From: Variibacter sp. | Lineage (GTDB): Bacteria > Pseudomonadota > Alphaproteobacteria > Rhizobiales > Xanthobacteraceae | Direction: 5' to 3' | Length of the DNA stretch: 64,000 nucleotides | NCBI GenBank assembly: GCA_019689555.1 | Contig: JADGHE010000007.1 | Location: 17,362-81,361 of the forward strand | In this document: positions 16,911 through 25,344 of the stretch, in pieces | Numbering within the stretch: position 1 is the stretch's first letter | Layout: the number at the start of each line of letters is the position of its first letter | The notes under the pieces: model-generated | The model's input: only the letters and a program-made list of their open reading frames with translations | What the model was told of the DNA's origin: nothing | The model's database searches: none | Translations under genes and position numbers: made by a program

Positions 16911-17891
16911 TTGAGCCGCGTATCCAACCAGGCCGCCCGCGTGCTCGGCATGCTGCGCACCATGCACGTCATCCGCGAGTTCGAGGAGGCCGCCGGCCGC
17001 GCATGGCACGCCGGCCATGTCCGCGGCTCCGTCCATCAATATGTCGGGCAGGAGGCGATCGCCGTCGGCGTCTGCGCGAATCTGCGGCCAACCGACTACA
17101 TCAGCAGCAACCATCGCGGCCACGGCCACTCGATCGCCAAGGGCGCAGACCCCGTCGGCATGATGAAGGAGCTGTTCGGGCGCGCCGACGGTACCTGCGG
17201 CGGCAAGGGAGGCTCGATGCACATCGCCGATTTCTCGATCGGCATGCTCGGGGCGAACGGCGTGGTCGCCGACGGCGCGACCATCGCTGTCGGCGCCGCG
17301 CAGGCGATCAAGATCCTGCGGCAGGACCGCGTGGCCGTCACGTTCTTCGGCGACGGCGCCATCAATCGCGGCCCGCTCATGGAATCGTTCAACTGGGCGA
17401 AGATCTACAATCTTCCGGTGCTGTTCGTCTGCGAGCACAACGGCTATGCGGCGACCACGCGCACGGCGGACGTCACCGCGGGCGAGGGGTTCGTCGCGCG
17501 GGCGCGCAGCTTCGGCATCGACGGGGAATCGGTCGACGGCAACGATCTGCTCGCCGTCGACGCCGCGGCCGAGCGGCTCATCGCCCGCATCCGCGCCGGC
17601 GGAGGGCCTGCCTATCTCTTCGCCACGACCTACCGGCATCACCCACACAATACGCGCGATACCGGCAACTATCGCACGCAGGACGAGATCGACCGCTGGA
17701 AGCAGAAGGACCCCATCGCCCGCACCACCGCCTGGCTGCTGTCGCAGGGCGTGGCGCAGGAGGAAATCACGAGCATCGAGAATGAAGCGAGGGCGCTGAT
17801 CGAGCGCGCCTTCGAAGCGGCGCTCGTCGCCCCCCTGCCGAGCCCCAGCGCCGCCTACACCGATGTTCAGGACGTGGGAGCCCCGCAATGA
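16911..17891 (+). CDS. 2-oxoacid/acetoin dehydrogenase E1 component, alpha subunit
   Basis: A 326-residue ThDP-dependent E1 alpha subunit of the pyruvate/acetoin dehydrogenase type. HQYVGQEAIAVGVCANL, SNHRGHGHSIAKGAD and GGKGGSMHIAD line the cofactor site; the ThDP/Mg motif is GDGAINRGPLMESFNWAKI followed by CEHNGYA; HPHNTRDTGNYR is the phosphorylation-loop region. The start codon is TTG at 16911, supported by AGGAGG at 16901-16906. Its stop overlaps the beta-subunit ATG. No E2 or E3 gene follows, so it must borrow the acyltransferase of another complex or act with a distant one. Together with the IclR gene and the ThDP decarboxylase operon it suggests catabolism of a 2-oxo acid or acetoin-like compound. 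Confidence 0.9.
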   Translation: MSRVSNQAARVLGMLRTMHVIREFEEAAGRAWHAGHVRGSVHQYVGQEAIAVGVCANLRPTDYISSNHRGHGHSIAKGADPVGMMKELFGRADGTCGGKGGSMHIADFSIGMLGANGVVADGATIAVGAAQAIKILRQDRVAVTFFGDGAINRGPLMESFNWAKIYNLPVLFVCEHNGYAATTRTADVTAGEGFVARARSFGIDGESVDGNDLLAVDAAAERLIARIRAGGGPAYLFATTYRHHPHNTRDTGNYRTQDEIDRWKQKDPIARTTAWLLSQGVAQEEITSIENEARALIERAFEAALVAPLPSPSAAYTDVQDVGAPQ

Positions 17892-18874
17892 TCACCGAAA
17901 TGACCTATGCCGAGGCCGCGAGGCTCGCCCTCGAGCAGGAGATGGAGCGCGACCCGCGCGTCTGGGCGCTGGGCGAAGACCTCGGGCCGGAAGGCGGCCT
18001 TGCCGGCCAGTATCGCGGGCTCCAGGAGAAGTTCGGGCCCGACCGCGTGGTCGACACGCCGATTTCCGAGTCGATGATCATGGCCGCGGCGGTGGGCGCG
18101 GCGGTCGCGGGAACGCGGCCCGTCGCCGAATTGCGGTTTGCGGACTTCGCGCTGTGCGCAGCCGACGAGCTGGTCAATCAGGCGGCGAAGATCCGCTACA
18201 TGTTCAACGGGCAGTCGCGCGTGCCGCTGGTGACGCGGCAGGCGGTCGGCATGCGCGGGGGCACCGCTGCCCAGCACTCGCAATCGACCGAGGCGTGGTG
18301 GGTGCACATTCCCGGCCTCGTCGTCGTGACGCCGGCGACGCCCGCCGACAATCACGGTCTGCTGAAAGCGGCGATCCGCTGCGACGACCCCGTCGTCTAT
18401 CTCGAGCACAAGGGGCTGTGGGGCATGAAGGGCCCGGTCGATCCCGACGCCGGCCCGATTCCCCTCGGCAAAGCGGACCTGGTGAGGCGCGGCGACGATC
18501 TCACGCTCGTAACCTGGTCGGGCATGCGGGTCGAATGCGCCAAAGCCGCCGAGATGCTGGCACGTGAGGGCATCGCCGTCGATCTGATCGACCTGCGCAC
18601 GCTGTGGCCGTGGGATCGCGAGAAGGTGTTCGAGTCGGTGTCGCGCACGGGACGGCTGCTCATCGCGCAGGAGGCGGTGCGCGTGGGCGGATTCGGTGCC
18701 GAGGTCGCCGCCGAAGTCGGCGAGGCGCTGTGGTCGAAGCTGCGCGCGCCGATCCGCCGCCTGGGCGCGCCGCGCACGCCGGTGCCCTTCTCGCTGCCGC
18801 TCGAAGAGGCCTGCCGCGTCAGCCCCGAGCAGATCGTCGCAGCCGCCGTCGAAATGACGAAGGGGAAGACATAG
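17888..18874 (+). CDS. 2-oxoacid/acetoin dehydrogenase E1 component, beta subunit
   Basis: A 328-residue E1 beta subunit: MTYAEAARLALEQEMERDP, GEDLGPEGGLAGQYRGL, DTPISESMIMAAAVGAA (catalytic Glu region), QSRVPLVTRQAVGMRGGTAAQ shortened here to VTRQAVGMRGGTAAQHSQS, and a transketolase C-terminal domain with LIDLRTLWPWDREKVFESV. It forms the alpha2beta2 E1 core with the preceding gene, which it overlaps by ATGA (17888-17891), implying translational coupling. A strong GC hairpin follows at 18897-18921. Confidence 0.92.
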   Translation: MITEMTYAEAARLALEQEMERDPRVWALGEDLGPEGGLAGQYRGLQEKFGPDRVVDTPISESMIMAAAVGAAVAGTRPVAELRFADFALCAADELVNQAAKIRYMFNGQSRVPLVTRQAVGMRGGTAAQHSQSTEAWWVHIPGLVVVTPATPADNHGLLKAAIRCDDPVVYLEHKGLWGMKGPVDPDAGPIPLGKADLVRRGDDLTLVTWSGMRVECAKAAEMLAREGIAVDLIDLRTLWPWDREKVFESVSRTGRLLIAQEAVRVGGFGAEVAAEVGEALWSKLRAPIRRLGAPRTPVPFSLPLEEACRVSPEQIVAAAVEMTKGKT

Positions 18875-18896
18875 GCGCGCCCGAGGGCGACGAAAT

Positions 18897-18921
18897 GCGC
18901 CGGCGGCCGGGCCGCCGGCGC
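18897..18921 (+). terminator. GC hairpin after the E1 beta gene
   Basis: A perfect 11-bp stem (18897-18907 with 18911-18921, GCGCCGGCGGC and its complement) with a three-base loop begins 22 bp after the beta-subunit stop. There is no T-tract, so it is either an intrinsic terminator of the weak GC type or an mRNA 3'-end stabiliser. Confidence 0.45.
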
Positions 18922-19038
18922 GGGCCGGCCTTCATTGCCTACGCTGTGCGGGCGGCGGATTGAGCAGCGGCGAGGTCACGTCCGCATAAGAAATCGCGTC
19001 AAGGGCCGATCTCAAGAAGACCGGACGGGCCGGGGCGG

Positions 19039-19998
19039 TCACTCGATCTTCACGCCGGTGTCCTGGACCACCTTACGCCAGCGCGCGATGTCGGCCTTGA
19101 CGAATTCGCCGAACTCCTCCGCCGTTCCGCCTTCCGGGGTGAAGCCGAGCGCCTGCATCCGTTCCTGAACGTCCGGCATTTCCCGTACTTTGCCGAAATC
19201 GGCGTTGATCTTCGCCACGATGGCCGGCGGCGTTCCGACCGGCAGGTGAATGCCGTTCCAGGAGAAGAACTGCAGGTCGGGCAGGCCCGCCTCAGCGACG
19301 GTCGGGACCTCGGGCAGCGCCGCCATCCGCTTGGCGCCGGTCACCGCCAGCGCCTTCACCTCGCCGGATCGCACCTGCGCAATCGCGGTCGGCACCGCGA
19401 ACGAGATTTGCACGCGGCCGGCGATGACATCGACGAGCGCCGGCCCGATGCCCTTGTAGGGCACGTGCACGATGTTGACGCCACCATAGCGGTTGAGCAT
19501 CTCGCAACCGAGATGCGCGGTGGTCCCGGTGCCGGAGGAGGCGCAGTTCAACTCGCCCGGCTTCTCCTTTGCGAGCTGGATGAGCTCCCGCAGCGAGTTC
19601 GCCGGCAGCGCGGGATGCGCCACGAGAATGAACGACAGCGTGCCGATCTGCGCCGCAGGCACGAAGTCGCGCGTGAGGCTGAAGGGAAAGCTCGGGCGCA
19701 GCACTTCGTTGATCGTGTAGGACCCGGTGGTGAGCAGCATCGTGTGGCCGTCCGGCGCCGCCCGCGCCACGTTGCGGGTCGCCACGATGCCGCCGCCCGC
19801 CGGCTGCGGATCGACCAGGACCTGCTGCTTCCAGATTTCCGAGAGCTTGTGCCCGAAGATGCGCGGCATCGCGTCGGGCCCCGGCCCCAGCACGATGAAC
19901 ACCGGACGGCCGGGAAAATCCTGCGCGCGCGGCGCCCCGACGCCGACGGCGCTCGCCGCAACGAGCACCGCGGCAACGATGCGGAACCATTGAGCCAT
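19039..19998 (-). CDS. TctC/Bug-family binding protein (cupin operon)
   Basis: A 319-residue periplasmic receptor. The signal peptide (residues 1-26, RIVAAVLVAASAVGVGAPRAQ) is followed by DFPGRPVFIVLGPGPD, a divergent form of the usual PGG ligand loop, then PQPAGGGIVATRNVARAAPD, HVPYKGIGPALVDVIAGRVQ and a canonical C-terminus. AGGAGGAAA precedes the ATG at 19998. It is the last gene of the operon that starts with two cupin genes and faces a LysR regulator, so it presumably delivers the cupin enzymes' substrate. No TctA/B partner is present. Confidence 0.9.
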   Translation of the reverse strand: MAQWFRIVAAVLVAASAVGVGAPRAQDFPGRPVFIVLGPGPDAMPRIFGHKLSEIWKQQVLVDPQPAGGGIVATRNVARAAPDGHTMLLTTGSYTINEVLRPSFPFSLTRDFVPAAQIGTLSFILVAHPALPANSLRELIQLAKEKPGELNCASSGTGTTAHLGCEMLNRYGGVNIVHVPYKGIGPALVDVIAGRVQISFAVPTAIAQVRSGEVKALAVTGAKRMAALPEVPTVAEAGLPDLQFFSWNGIHLPVGTPPAIVAKINADFGKVREMPDVQERMQALGFTPEGGTAEEFGEFVKADIARWRKVVQDTGVKIE

Positions 19999-20032
19999 GG
20001 GCGTTTCCTCCTTGATGCACGGCGCCGAAGAT

Positions 20033-20581
20033 TTACGGCACGGCGTCGTGAACCGAGAAGGCAACGACGCACGGCCGGTTGGAGCGGTTGCTCCAGGCGT
20101 GATTTGTTCCGCGCTGCACGACGATGTCCCCCGCCTTCAGGTGAACCTCCTCGGTATCCAGCACGAGCGTGATCTCGCCTTCCAGGATGAGGCAGAAGTC
20201 GAGCGTCCGCGTCTTCTGCATGTAGGGATGCGGCGCCTTGGCCGAGTAGGTGGAGGCGCCGGGCGAGCCCATCGCGGCGAAATAGGCCTCCACTTCGCGT
20301 GAGCCGACCTTGCCGCGGAACGCCGAGTCCGGCGGAAACGTCACCATGTAGCAGGTGGAGCCGCCCGGCGGCGGTTCGAGCGTGTGCGGCAGGTGCAGCG
20401 ACTCGCGCAATCCCTTGAGGCGAACGGGCGTGCTGTCCGACACCCACATGCGCGAGAGCATGAAGCCGGGCCGCGCCGGGTCGCGGCGAATGTCCGGGCT
20501 CGGGCCGTCCGCGATGACCTTGGAGCGTTCGCCGTCGTCCACGACCACGACGCGGCGGTGGGTTTCGATCGTGCCTTCCAT
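20033..20581 (-). CDS. Cupin-domain protein B
   Basis: A 182-residue single-domain cupin. The C-terminal barrel shows YMQKTRTLDFCLILEGEITL and LDTEEVHLKAGDIVVQRGTN followed by HAWSNRSNRPC. These correspond to cupin motifs 1 and 2, with metal ligands reduced: the first motif has T-LD-C-ILEGE rather than HxH, the second keeps the His of GTNHAW. The N-terminal part (RVVVVDDGERSKVI) is common to a bacterial family often encoded beside catabolic LysR/GntR genes. The start is ATG 20581, 11 bp after the first cupin gene, and 34 bp separate it from the TctC gene, consistent with one operon. The reaction is unknown. Confidence 0.8.
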   Translation of the reverse strand: MEGTIETHRRVVVVDDGERSKVIADGPSPDIRRDPARPGFMLSRMWVSDSTPVRLKGLRESLHLPHTLEPPPGGSTCYMVTFPPDSAFRGKVGSREVEAYFAAMGSPGASTYSAKAPHPYMQKTRTLDFCLILEGEITLVLDTEEVHLKAGDIVVQRGTNHAWSNRSNRPCVVAFSVHDAVP

Positions 20582-20592
20582 CGCGGCTTCCC

Positions 20593-21153
20593 TCATTCGT
20601 CGAACTTCGCGCCCATCATCACGAACGCCATCTGGCTGTCCGCCTTCGGGTTCGACCAGGCGTGCCAACTTCCGATCTGCACCACGACGCTGCCGGGGCG
20701 GACGGGGCGCTCGCCGTCGTCGGTGATCAGCACCCGCTCGCCGCTCAGCATGATCCCGTAGTCGAGCGTCTCGGACTTGTGCATGCGCGTCGTGTAGAGG
20801 TTCTGCCCGCCGCGCTCCCAGGTGCCGCCCGGGGTCTTGCGCGGGGGATGGGGCGCGGTGATCGCCGGATCCTTCGCGGGGTCGTAGTCGGCGGGCTTCG
20901 CGGTCGAGTGCACGACACGCAGGCGCCCGCCCGTCAGCGGCGGCTCGAAGTGGAACGGCACGTCGCCGTCGTCGCGCTCGCCGGAAATCACGGCCGGACA
21001 TCGGTCGAACGTCCAGACGTCGGTCATGTTGGTGCCCTTCTGGAACGGGCTCGTGATCGTCCGCGGCGCGGCGCTGTCGTACAGCACGCGCGAACGCCCC
21101 TGGGCGTCGTTTCCGGTCACGACACGCCGGATCGGCCTGATGTTTTCACTCAT
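20593..21153 (-). CDS. Cupin-domain protein A
   Basis: A 186-residue cupin, paralogous in layout to the next gene. It starts RPIRRVVTGNDAQGRSRVLYD, cited as RRVVTGNDAQGRSRVLYD, a short N-terminal arm. The cupin barrel has TTRMHKSETLDYGIMLSGER, LITDDGERPVRPGSVVVQIG and SWHAWSNPKADSQMAFVMMG. Two adjacent cupins with the same T-LDYG/ILxGE and HAWSN motifs indicate an old duplication. It heads the operon and lies 289 bp from the divergent LysR regulator gene, with an operator-like dyad at 21398-21421. No signal peptide. Substrate unknown. Confidence 0.8.
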   Translation of the reverse strand: MSENIRPIRRVVTGNDAQGRSRVLYDSAAPRTITSPFQKGTNMTDVWTFDRCPAVISGERDDGDVPFHFEPPLTGGRLRVVHSTAKPADYDPAKDPAITAPHPPRKTPGGTWERGGQNLYTTRMHKSETLDYGIMLSGERVLITDDGERPVRPGSVVVQIGSWHAWSNPKADSQMAFVMMGAKFDE

Positions 21154-21397
21154 CGCGGTTGTTCCTGGTTGCCTCGATAGGCGCTCAAAAAGCGGAACGC
21201 CGGCGCGGGCGGGCGCGGCCGTCCCCTCCGTCAGCCGTGGCGACCGCGCCGGCGTCGATGCGAGTCCGCGTTCCGCGAAGCCGGCGACGGACTCCCTGCG
21301 CCGGCCACGCGGCCGGCCCAGACCGCTCGTTGTCGCGAGGCTATACGGCCCGCCTCCTTCATGCAAGTTCGGAAACGTACTCCATTTTCTTATAGCG

Positions 21398-21421
21398 AAC
21401 GGTTATAATCGACTAACCGTT
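21398..21421. promoter_or_regulatory. LysR-type operator, perfect inverted repeat
   Basis: AACGGTTA (21398-21405) and TAACCGTT (21414-21421) form a perfect 8-bp inverted repeat with an 8-base spacer in an AT-rich patch, 22 bp before the LysR start codon and in the gap to the divergent cupin operon. Position, arm length and spacing fit the recognition-binding site of a LysR-type regulator. Confidence 0.6.
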
Positions 21422-21442
21422 GGTTAGAGCGACGAGACTTCG

Positions 21443-22396
21443 ATGAAGCTGCAACAACTTCGCTATCTCTGCGGCGTCGTGCAGGAATCCTTCAGCATGT
21501 CGCGCGCCGCCAAGGCGCTCGGGACTTCGCAGCCCGCCATCAGCAAGCAGCTCCGGCTGCTCGAGCAGGAGCTCGGCGTCGATCTTCTCATCCGGCGCGG
21601 CAATCGCATTCTCGGACTCACGGCGCCCGGCGAAGCGATCATCGAGTCGGCGCGCCGCACGCTGTGGGAGGCGGAAAACCTCCGGCGCATCACCACGGAG
21701 TTCACGCAGGAAGGCGGCGCGCGGCTGGTCATCGCCACCACGCACATGTATGCGCGCTACGTGCTGCCGCCGGTCATCAAGGCGTTCGTCGAGGCGCACC
21801 CGCAGGTGCGCCTCACGCTGCGGCAGGGAATCCCGTCGATGATCGCCGCCTGGGTCGCCGCGGGCGAAGCCGATCTCGGTATCACCGGCCGGTCGGAGGA
21901 CATGCGCGACGAACTCGTGTTCCTGCCGTGCGCGGCGTTGAACCGCAGCCTCTTCGCGCCGCAGGGCCACCCGTTGCTGCGCGAGAAGCGGCTGACGCTG
22001 AAGCGCATCGCCGAATTTCCGCTCATCACGCTCGATGCCGATACGGAGGGCGGGCGCACCGTGCTGCGCGCCTTCGAGGCTGCGGGCCTCAAGCCCAATG
22101 TCGTGCTCACCGCCATCGACGCCGACGTGGTGAAGGCCTATGTGGAGACCGGACTGGGCGTGGCAGTTCTCATGTCGATCGCCTACGAGCGCACGCGCGA
22201 CCGCGCGCTCCGCATCGTCGATGCCGCGCATCTGTTCGAGCCGACGATCCCGCAGATCCTGCTGCGCCAGGGCCAGTATCTGTCCGGGTCGATGTATGAT
22301 TTCATGCGTCGCCTGACGCCGCAGTGGAACCGGCCCGCGGTCGAGGCCGCGCTGCGCGTCGTCGCGCGTTCGCGGGGCCGCGCCCGCGCCGCATAA
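21443..22396 (+). CDS. LysR family regulator, CysB-like
   Basis: The protein has 317 residues. The N-terminal winged helix (MKLQQLRYLCGVVQESFSMS, RAAKALGTSQPAISKQLRLLE) and the substrate-binding domain follow CysB/Cbl rather than typical LysR pattern: FTQEGGARLVIATTHMYARY, VLPPVIKAFVEAHPQVRLTL, RQGIPSMIAAWVAAGEADLG. CysB-type proteins respond to sulfur-containing or small ligands. Here the neighbour is a divergent cupin/TctC operon, so it is probably a local pathway regulator. The perfect dyad at 21398-21421 just upstream is its likely binding site. Confidence 0.92.
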   Translation: MKLQQLRYLCGVVQESFSMSRAAKALGTSQPAISKQLRLLEQELGVDLLIRRGNRILGLTAPGEAIIESARRTLWEAENLRRITTEFTQEGGARLVIATTHMYARYVLPPVIKAFVEAHPQVRLTLRQGIPSMIAAWVAAGEADLGITGRSEDMRDELVFLPCAALNRSLFAPQGHPLLREKRLTLKRIAEFPLITLDADTEGGRTVLRAFEAAGLKPNVVLTAIDADVVKAYVETGLGVAVLMSIAYERTRDRALRIVDAAHLFEPTIPQILLRQGQYLSGSMYDFMRRLTPQWNRPAVEAALRVVARSRGRARAA

Positions 22397-22503
22397 TTCA
22401 TCCTTGTCGGCCCGCATAAGCTGCGCATGACGATAGACACGGCCCCAAAAGCGGATATGGCAACGGCAGTGGCGGCCGGCGACCGCCAGGGCGAGGGACG
22501 ATC

Positions 22504-23070
22504 ATGACCATCGCGATGACGGAGAGCAAAATCGTGCACGATGGCTGGGCGCGCTTTCTCGTAGCGCGCTTTAAGCGGGACGACGGCGTGACGCTGTCGC
22601 GCGAGATCGAGGATCACGGAGCCGCGGTCGCCGTGCTGCCTTTCGATCCGCACCGCAGGCTCGCCCTGCTGGTGAGCCAGTTCCGCGCCCCCGTGTTCTA
22701 CGCGCAGCGCCAAGATCATTTAATGGAAGCGATCGCCGGCCTTCTCGAGAGCGATGCGCCCGCTCAATGCGCCGCGCGCGAGGCCTATGAGGAAGCCGGC
22801 GTGCGGCTGCGCGAGCTCGAACACGTCGGCACCTGTTGGACCATGCCGGGCCTTTCGACCGAACGGATGTTCCTCTACCTCGCGCCCTACACGGAGGCCG
22901 ACCGCATCGGCGCCGGCGGCGGGCTTCCCCACGAGCATGAAGACATCGCCGTTCGGGAGATCCCCTTGCAGGATCTTGCCGCCATGGCGGACCGCGGCGC
23001 CATCGCCGACATGAAGACGCTGCTCCTCGTGCAGACGCTGCGGCTCCGCCGCCCTGACCTTTTCGGGTGA
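22504..23070 (+). CDS. NUDIX hydrolase (ADP-ribose pyrophosphatase-like)
   Basis: The protein has 188 residues with the NudF/ADP-sugar pyrophosphatase layout: EDHGAAVAVLPFDPHRRLAL, VSQFRAPV, then the Nudix region AIAGLLESDAPAQCAAREAY and EEAGV. The REAYEEAGV half is canonical, whereas the first half is one residue short with Asp replacing the usual Glu (G-X4-D instead of G-X5-E). GTCWTMPGLSTERMFLYLA follows, as in nucleoside-diphosphate-sugar hydrolases. Such enzymes cleave ADP-ribose or NDP-sugars in the cytoplasm. It is convergent with the UDP-xylose synthase gene and not part of that operon. Confidence 0.85.
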   Translation: MTIAMTESKIVHDGWARFLVARFKRDDGVTLSREIEDHGAAVAVLPFDPHRRLALLVSQFRAPVFYAQRQDHLMEAIAGLLESDAPAQCAAREAYEEAGVRLRELEHVGTCWTMPGLSTERMFLYLAPYTEADRIGAGGGLPHEHEDIAVREIPLQDLAAMADRGAIADMKTLLLVQTLRLRRPDLFG

Positions 23071-23088
23071 TCGCGTCCGCACCGCGCG

Positions 23089-23118
23089 GCGCCGGCCGTT
23101 CGCGCGGGGCGCCGGCGC
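23089..23118. terminator. Bidirectional hairpin between convergent genes
   Basis: GCGCCGGC (23089-23096) pairs with GCCGGCGC (23111-23118) across a 14-base loop in the 47-bp gap between the NUDIX gene and the end of the glycan operon. It could terminate both transcripts. No T-tract is present. Confidence 0.35.
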
Positions 23119-24125
23119 TAAGCCACCGCCGCCCGATCCGCCCCTTCGCGCCGGACGGCGGAGCTTGCGGCCGCAAGCTTCATCGCGAAGTAGCTCGCGG
23201 TCCTGGCGAGACCCTCGCGGAGGTCCGTCGCCGGGTTCCATCCCAGGAGCCGGCGCGCCGCCGAAATGTCGGGCCTGCGCCGCCTGGGATCGTCAGCGGG
23301 AAGCGGCAGATGAAGAACGGTGGAGCGCGAGCCCACCTGCGCCAAGACGAGTGAGGCGATCTCCCCGATCGCAACTTCCTGCGGATTGCCGAGATTGTAA
23401 GGCCCGGCGACCTCCGGCGGGCTTTCCATCAGCAGCTCCAGACCGTCGACGAGGTCGTTGACGTAGCAGAAGGAGCGGGTCTGGCTGCCGTCGCCATAGA
23501 CCGTGAGCGGCTCCCCGCGCAGCGCCTGCACCACGAAGTTCGACACGACGCGGCCGTCGTTCTCGAGCATGCGCGGACCGTAGGTGTTGAAGATGCGGGC
23601 CACCTTTATCGCCACGCCGTGCATGCGATGATAGTCGAAGAACAGCGTTTCGGCGCACCGCTTGCCCTCGTCGTAGCAGGCGCGCGGCCCGATCGGGTTG
23701 ACGCTGCCGCGATAGCTTTCGGGCTGCGGATGAACGTCGGGATCACCGTACACCTCGCTGGTCGACGCCTGCAGGATGCGCGCACCCTTCTCCCGGGCCA
23801 GCTCCAGGACGTTCAGCGCGCCCAGGACGCAGGTCCGCAACGTGGCGATGGGGTCCGCCTGGTAGCGTGCGGGCGAGGCCGGACAGGCGAGATTGTAGAT
23901 GCGGTCCAGCGGTCCCTTGAGGTGAAAGGGCCGGCGGACGTCGTGCTCCGCGAAGGTGAAACGCGGATGATTGAGAAGCGGCTTGATGTTGCCGAGGTCG
24001 CCCGTGAGCAGATTGTCGAGGCAGACGACTCGATGCCCGCGCAGGATCAGCCGGTCGCACAGATGAGAGCCGATGAAACCGGCCCCGCCCGTTACGAGCA
24101 CCGAAAGCGGCACCGAAGGCGACAT
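23118..24125 (-). CDS. UDP-glucuronate decarboxylase (UDP-xylose synthase), SDR family
   Basis: A 335-residue extended SDR converting UDP-glucuronate to UDP-xylose. The NAD site is [17 protein letters not shown] hallmarks are [39 protein letters not shown] and [20 protein letters not shown] (catalytic Tyr and Lys in YDEGK), with [10 protein letters not shown] further on. No membrane anchor. It is the last gene of the long operon beginning at 38502, 97 bp after the preceding glycosyltransferase. It would supply UDP-xylose to the glycosyltransferases here; the glucuronate precursor enzyme is not in the window. Confidence 0.9.
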   Translation of the reverse strand: MSPSVPLSVLVTGGAGFIGSHLCDRLILRGHRVVCLDNLLTGDLGNIKPLLNHPRFTFAEHDVRRPFHLKGPLDRIYNLACPASPARYQADPIATLRTCVLGALNVLELAREKGARILQASTSEVYGDPDVHPQPESYRGSVNPIGPRACYDEGKRCAETLFFDYHRMHGVAIKVARIFNTYGPRMLENDGRVVSNFVVQALRGEPLTVYGDGSQTRSFCYVNDLVDGLELLMESPPEVAGPYNLGNPQEVAIGEIASLVLAQVGSRSTVLHLPLPADDPRRRRPDISAARRLLGWNPATDLREGLARTASYFAMKLAAASSAVRREGADRAAVA

Positions 24126-24222
24126 GAGCTGATCCTCACATTCCGGCGGGCCGTGCGCCGCCGATCCCATCTCCCACCGTCGTCGCCTCCTCCGCGGGCT
24201 CCGCTTCTTGGTTCATCGCGCC

Positions 24223-25344
24223 TCAGGCCGGCGCCGACGCAAGGCGCTCGATCGGCGTGCACGCGCGCAGGCGCACGACGTTGCGTGCCGCAACCTCCGC
24301 GTAATACTCCTCGAGCTGGCGCGCACGGCAGCACGCCGTGTGGCTCACCCGCACGCGCCTCAGGGCGGCGTCGGCCACGCGACGGCGCACCTCCTCCGGC
24401 AGATCGCGGATGAGACGGACGACGTCTTCCGCCGAGTCCGCAAGGAGGATCTCCTTTTCCGGCGTGAAGAAGGTTTCGAGGCCCGGCCAGCGATCGCTGA
24501 TGATCGGAACGCCGCAGGCCGCCGCCTCGAACAGGCGGACGCTGGGCGAAAAGCCCGCGTCCAGCATGGCGCGGCGCGTGACATTGAGGGTAAAGCGCTG
24601 CGCGCAATAGAACGCAGAATGCGCGCCGGGCGGCAGATGCTCGATGTGCTCGACGTTTCCCGGCCAGGGAAGATGCGGCGGATACTGCGCGCCGGCGACG
24701 ACGAAGCGGTCCTGCGGCCGCCCGCGCGCCGGCTCCAGCAACAGGCGCTCGAGCGCCGGCTGCCGGTCCTCGCTGTAGGTGCCGAGATAGCCCAGGGTCC
24801 ACCGCGGCGGCTCCGCAACCGGCTTGTGAAGGTCGGGATCGACGCCGCAGTAGAGCGCGCGCGCGCGCGGGCTGCCGTAGCGCGTCTCGATCCGTTCGAG
24901 CGACGGTCCGCCCGTGAACGAGAGATAAAGGTCGAAGCGCGGGATGAGCGACGGCGTGAGATAGTCGGCGCGTTTCGCGTGCAACCGATTGAGGGTGACG
25001 GGCGTGTCGATATCGTAGAAGGCCGTCACCCCGCGGGCCGCGGCCGTGACCCATTCGCCCAGCACGGCGCCGTCCGGCACGAACGAGCCGACGATGACGA
25101 GGTCCGCCTCGGCCACCGGCTTGCGGAACCGCTGCGGAATCTCGGCAAGGGCACCGTAGAGTTCGATGCGACAGTAGGACGACGCGGGCAGATCGCGATG
25201 GTTGCGGTACCAGGGAACGTCGCGCTCGAAGAAGGTCACACGGTGACCCCGCGCCGCGAGCGCCTTGATCAGCGCGCGATAGGTCGTCGCGTGGCCGTTG
25301 CCCCACGACGAGGTGATCGACAGCCCGAAGACCACGATCCTCAT
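24223..25344 (-). CDS. CgeB-family glycosyltransferase A (GT-B fold)
   Basis: The protein has 373 residues. N-terminal Rossmann half: MRIVVFGLSITSSWGNGHAT, FFERDVPWYRNHRD, TAFYDIDTPVTLNRL. C-terminal half: LGYLGTYSEDRQPALERLLL and the nucleotide-sugar-binding VRLFEAAACGVPIISDRWPG followed by LETFFTPEKEILL. This matches the CgeB/spore-maturation-type glycosyltransferases (DUF3880 plus Glyco_trans_1_2). It overlaps the upstream CgeB gene by ATGA (25341-25344). It is much closer to the copy at 36052-37158 (shared SWGNGH, FYERDVP-like, DTPVTLxRL) than to its immediate neighbour. Donor and acceptor are unknown. Confidence 0.85.
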   Translation of the reverse strand: MRIVVFGLSITSSWGNGHATTYRALIKALAARGHRVTFFERDVPWYRNHRDLPASSYCRIELYGALAEIPQRFRKPVAEADLVIVGSFVPDGAVLGEWVTAAARGVTAFYDIDTPVTLNRLHAKRADYLTPSLIPRFDLYLSFTGGPSLERIETRYGSPRARALYCGVDPDLHKPVAEPPRWTLGYLGTYSEDRQPALERLLLEPARGRPQDRFVVAGAQYPPHLPWPGNVEHIEHLPPGAHSAFYCAQRFTLNVTRRAMLDAGFSPSVRLFEAAACGVPIISDRWPGLETFFTPEKEILLADSAEDVVRLIRDLPEEVRRRVADAALRRVRVSHTACCRARQLEEYYAEVAARNVVRLRACTPIERLASAPA

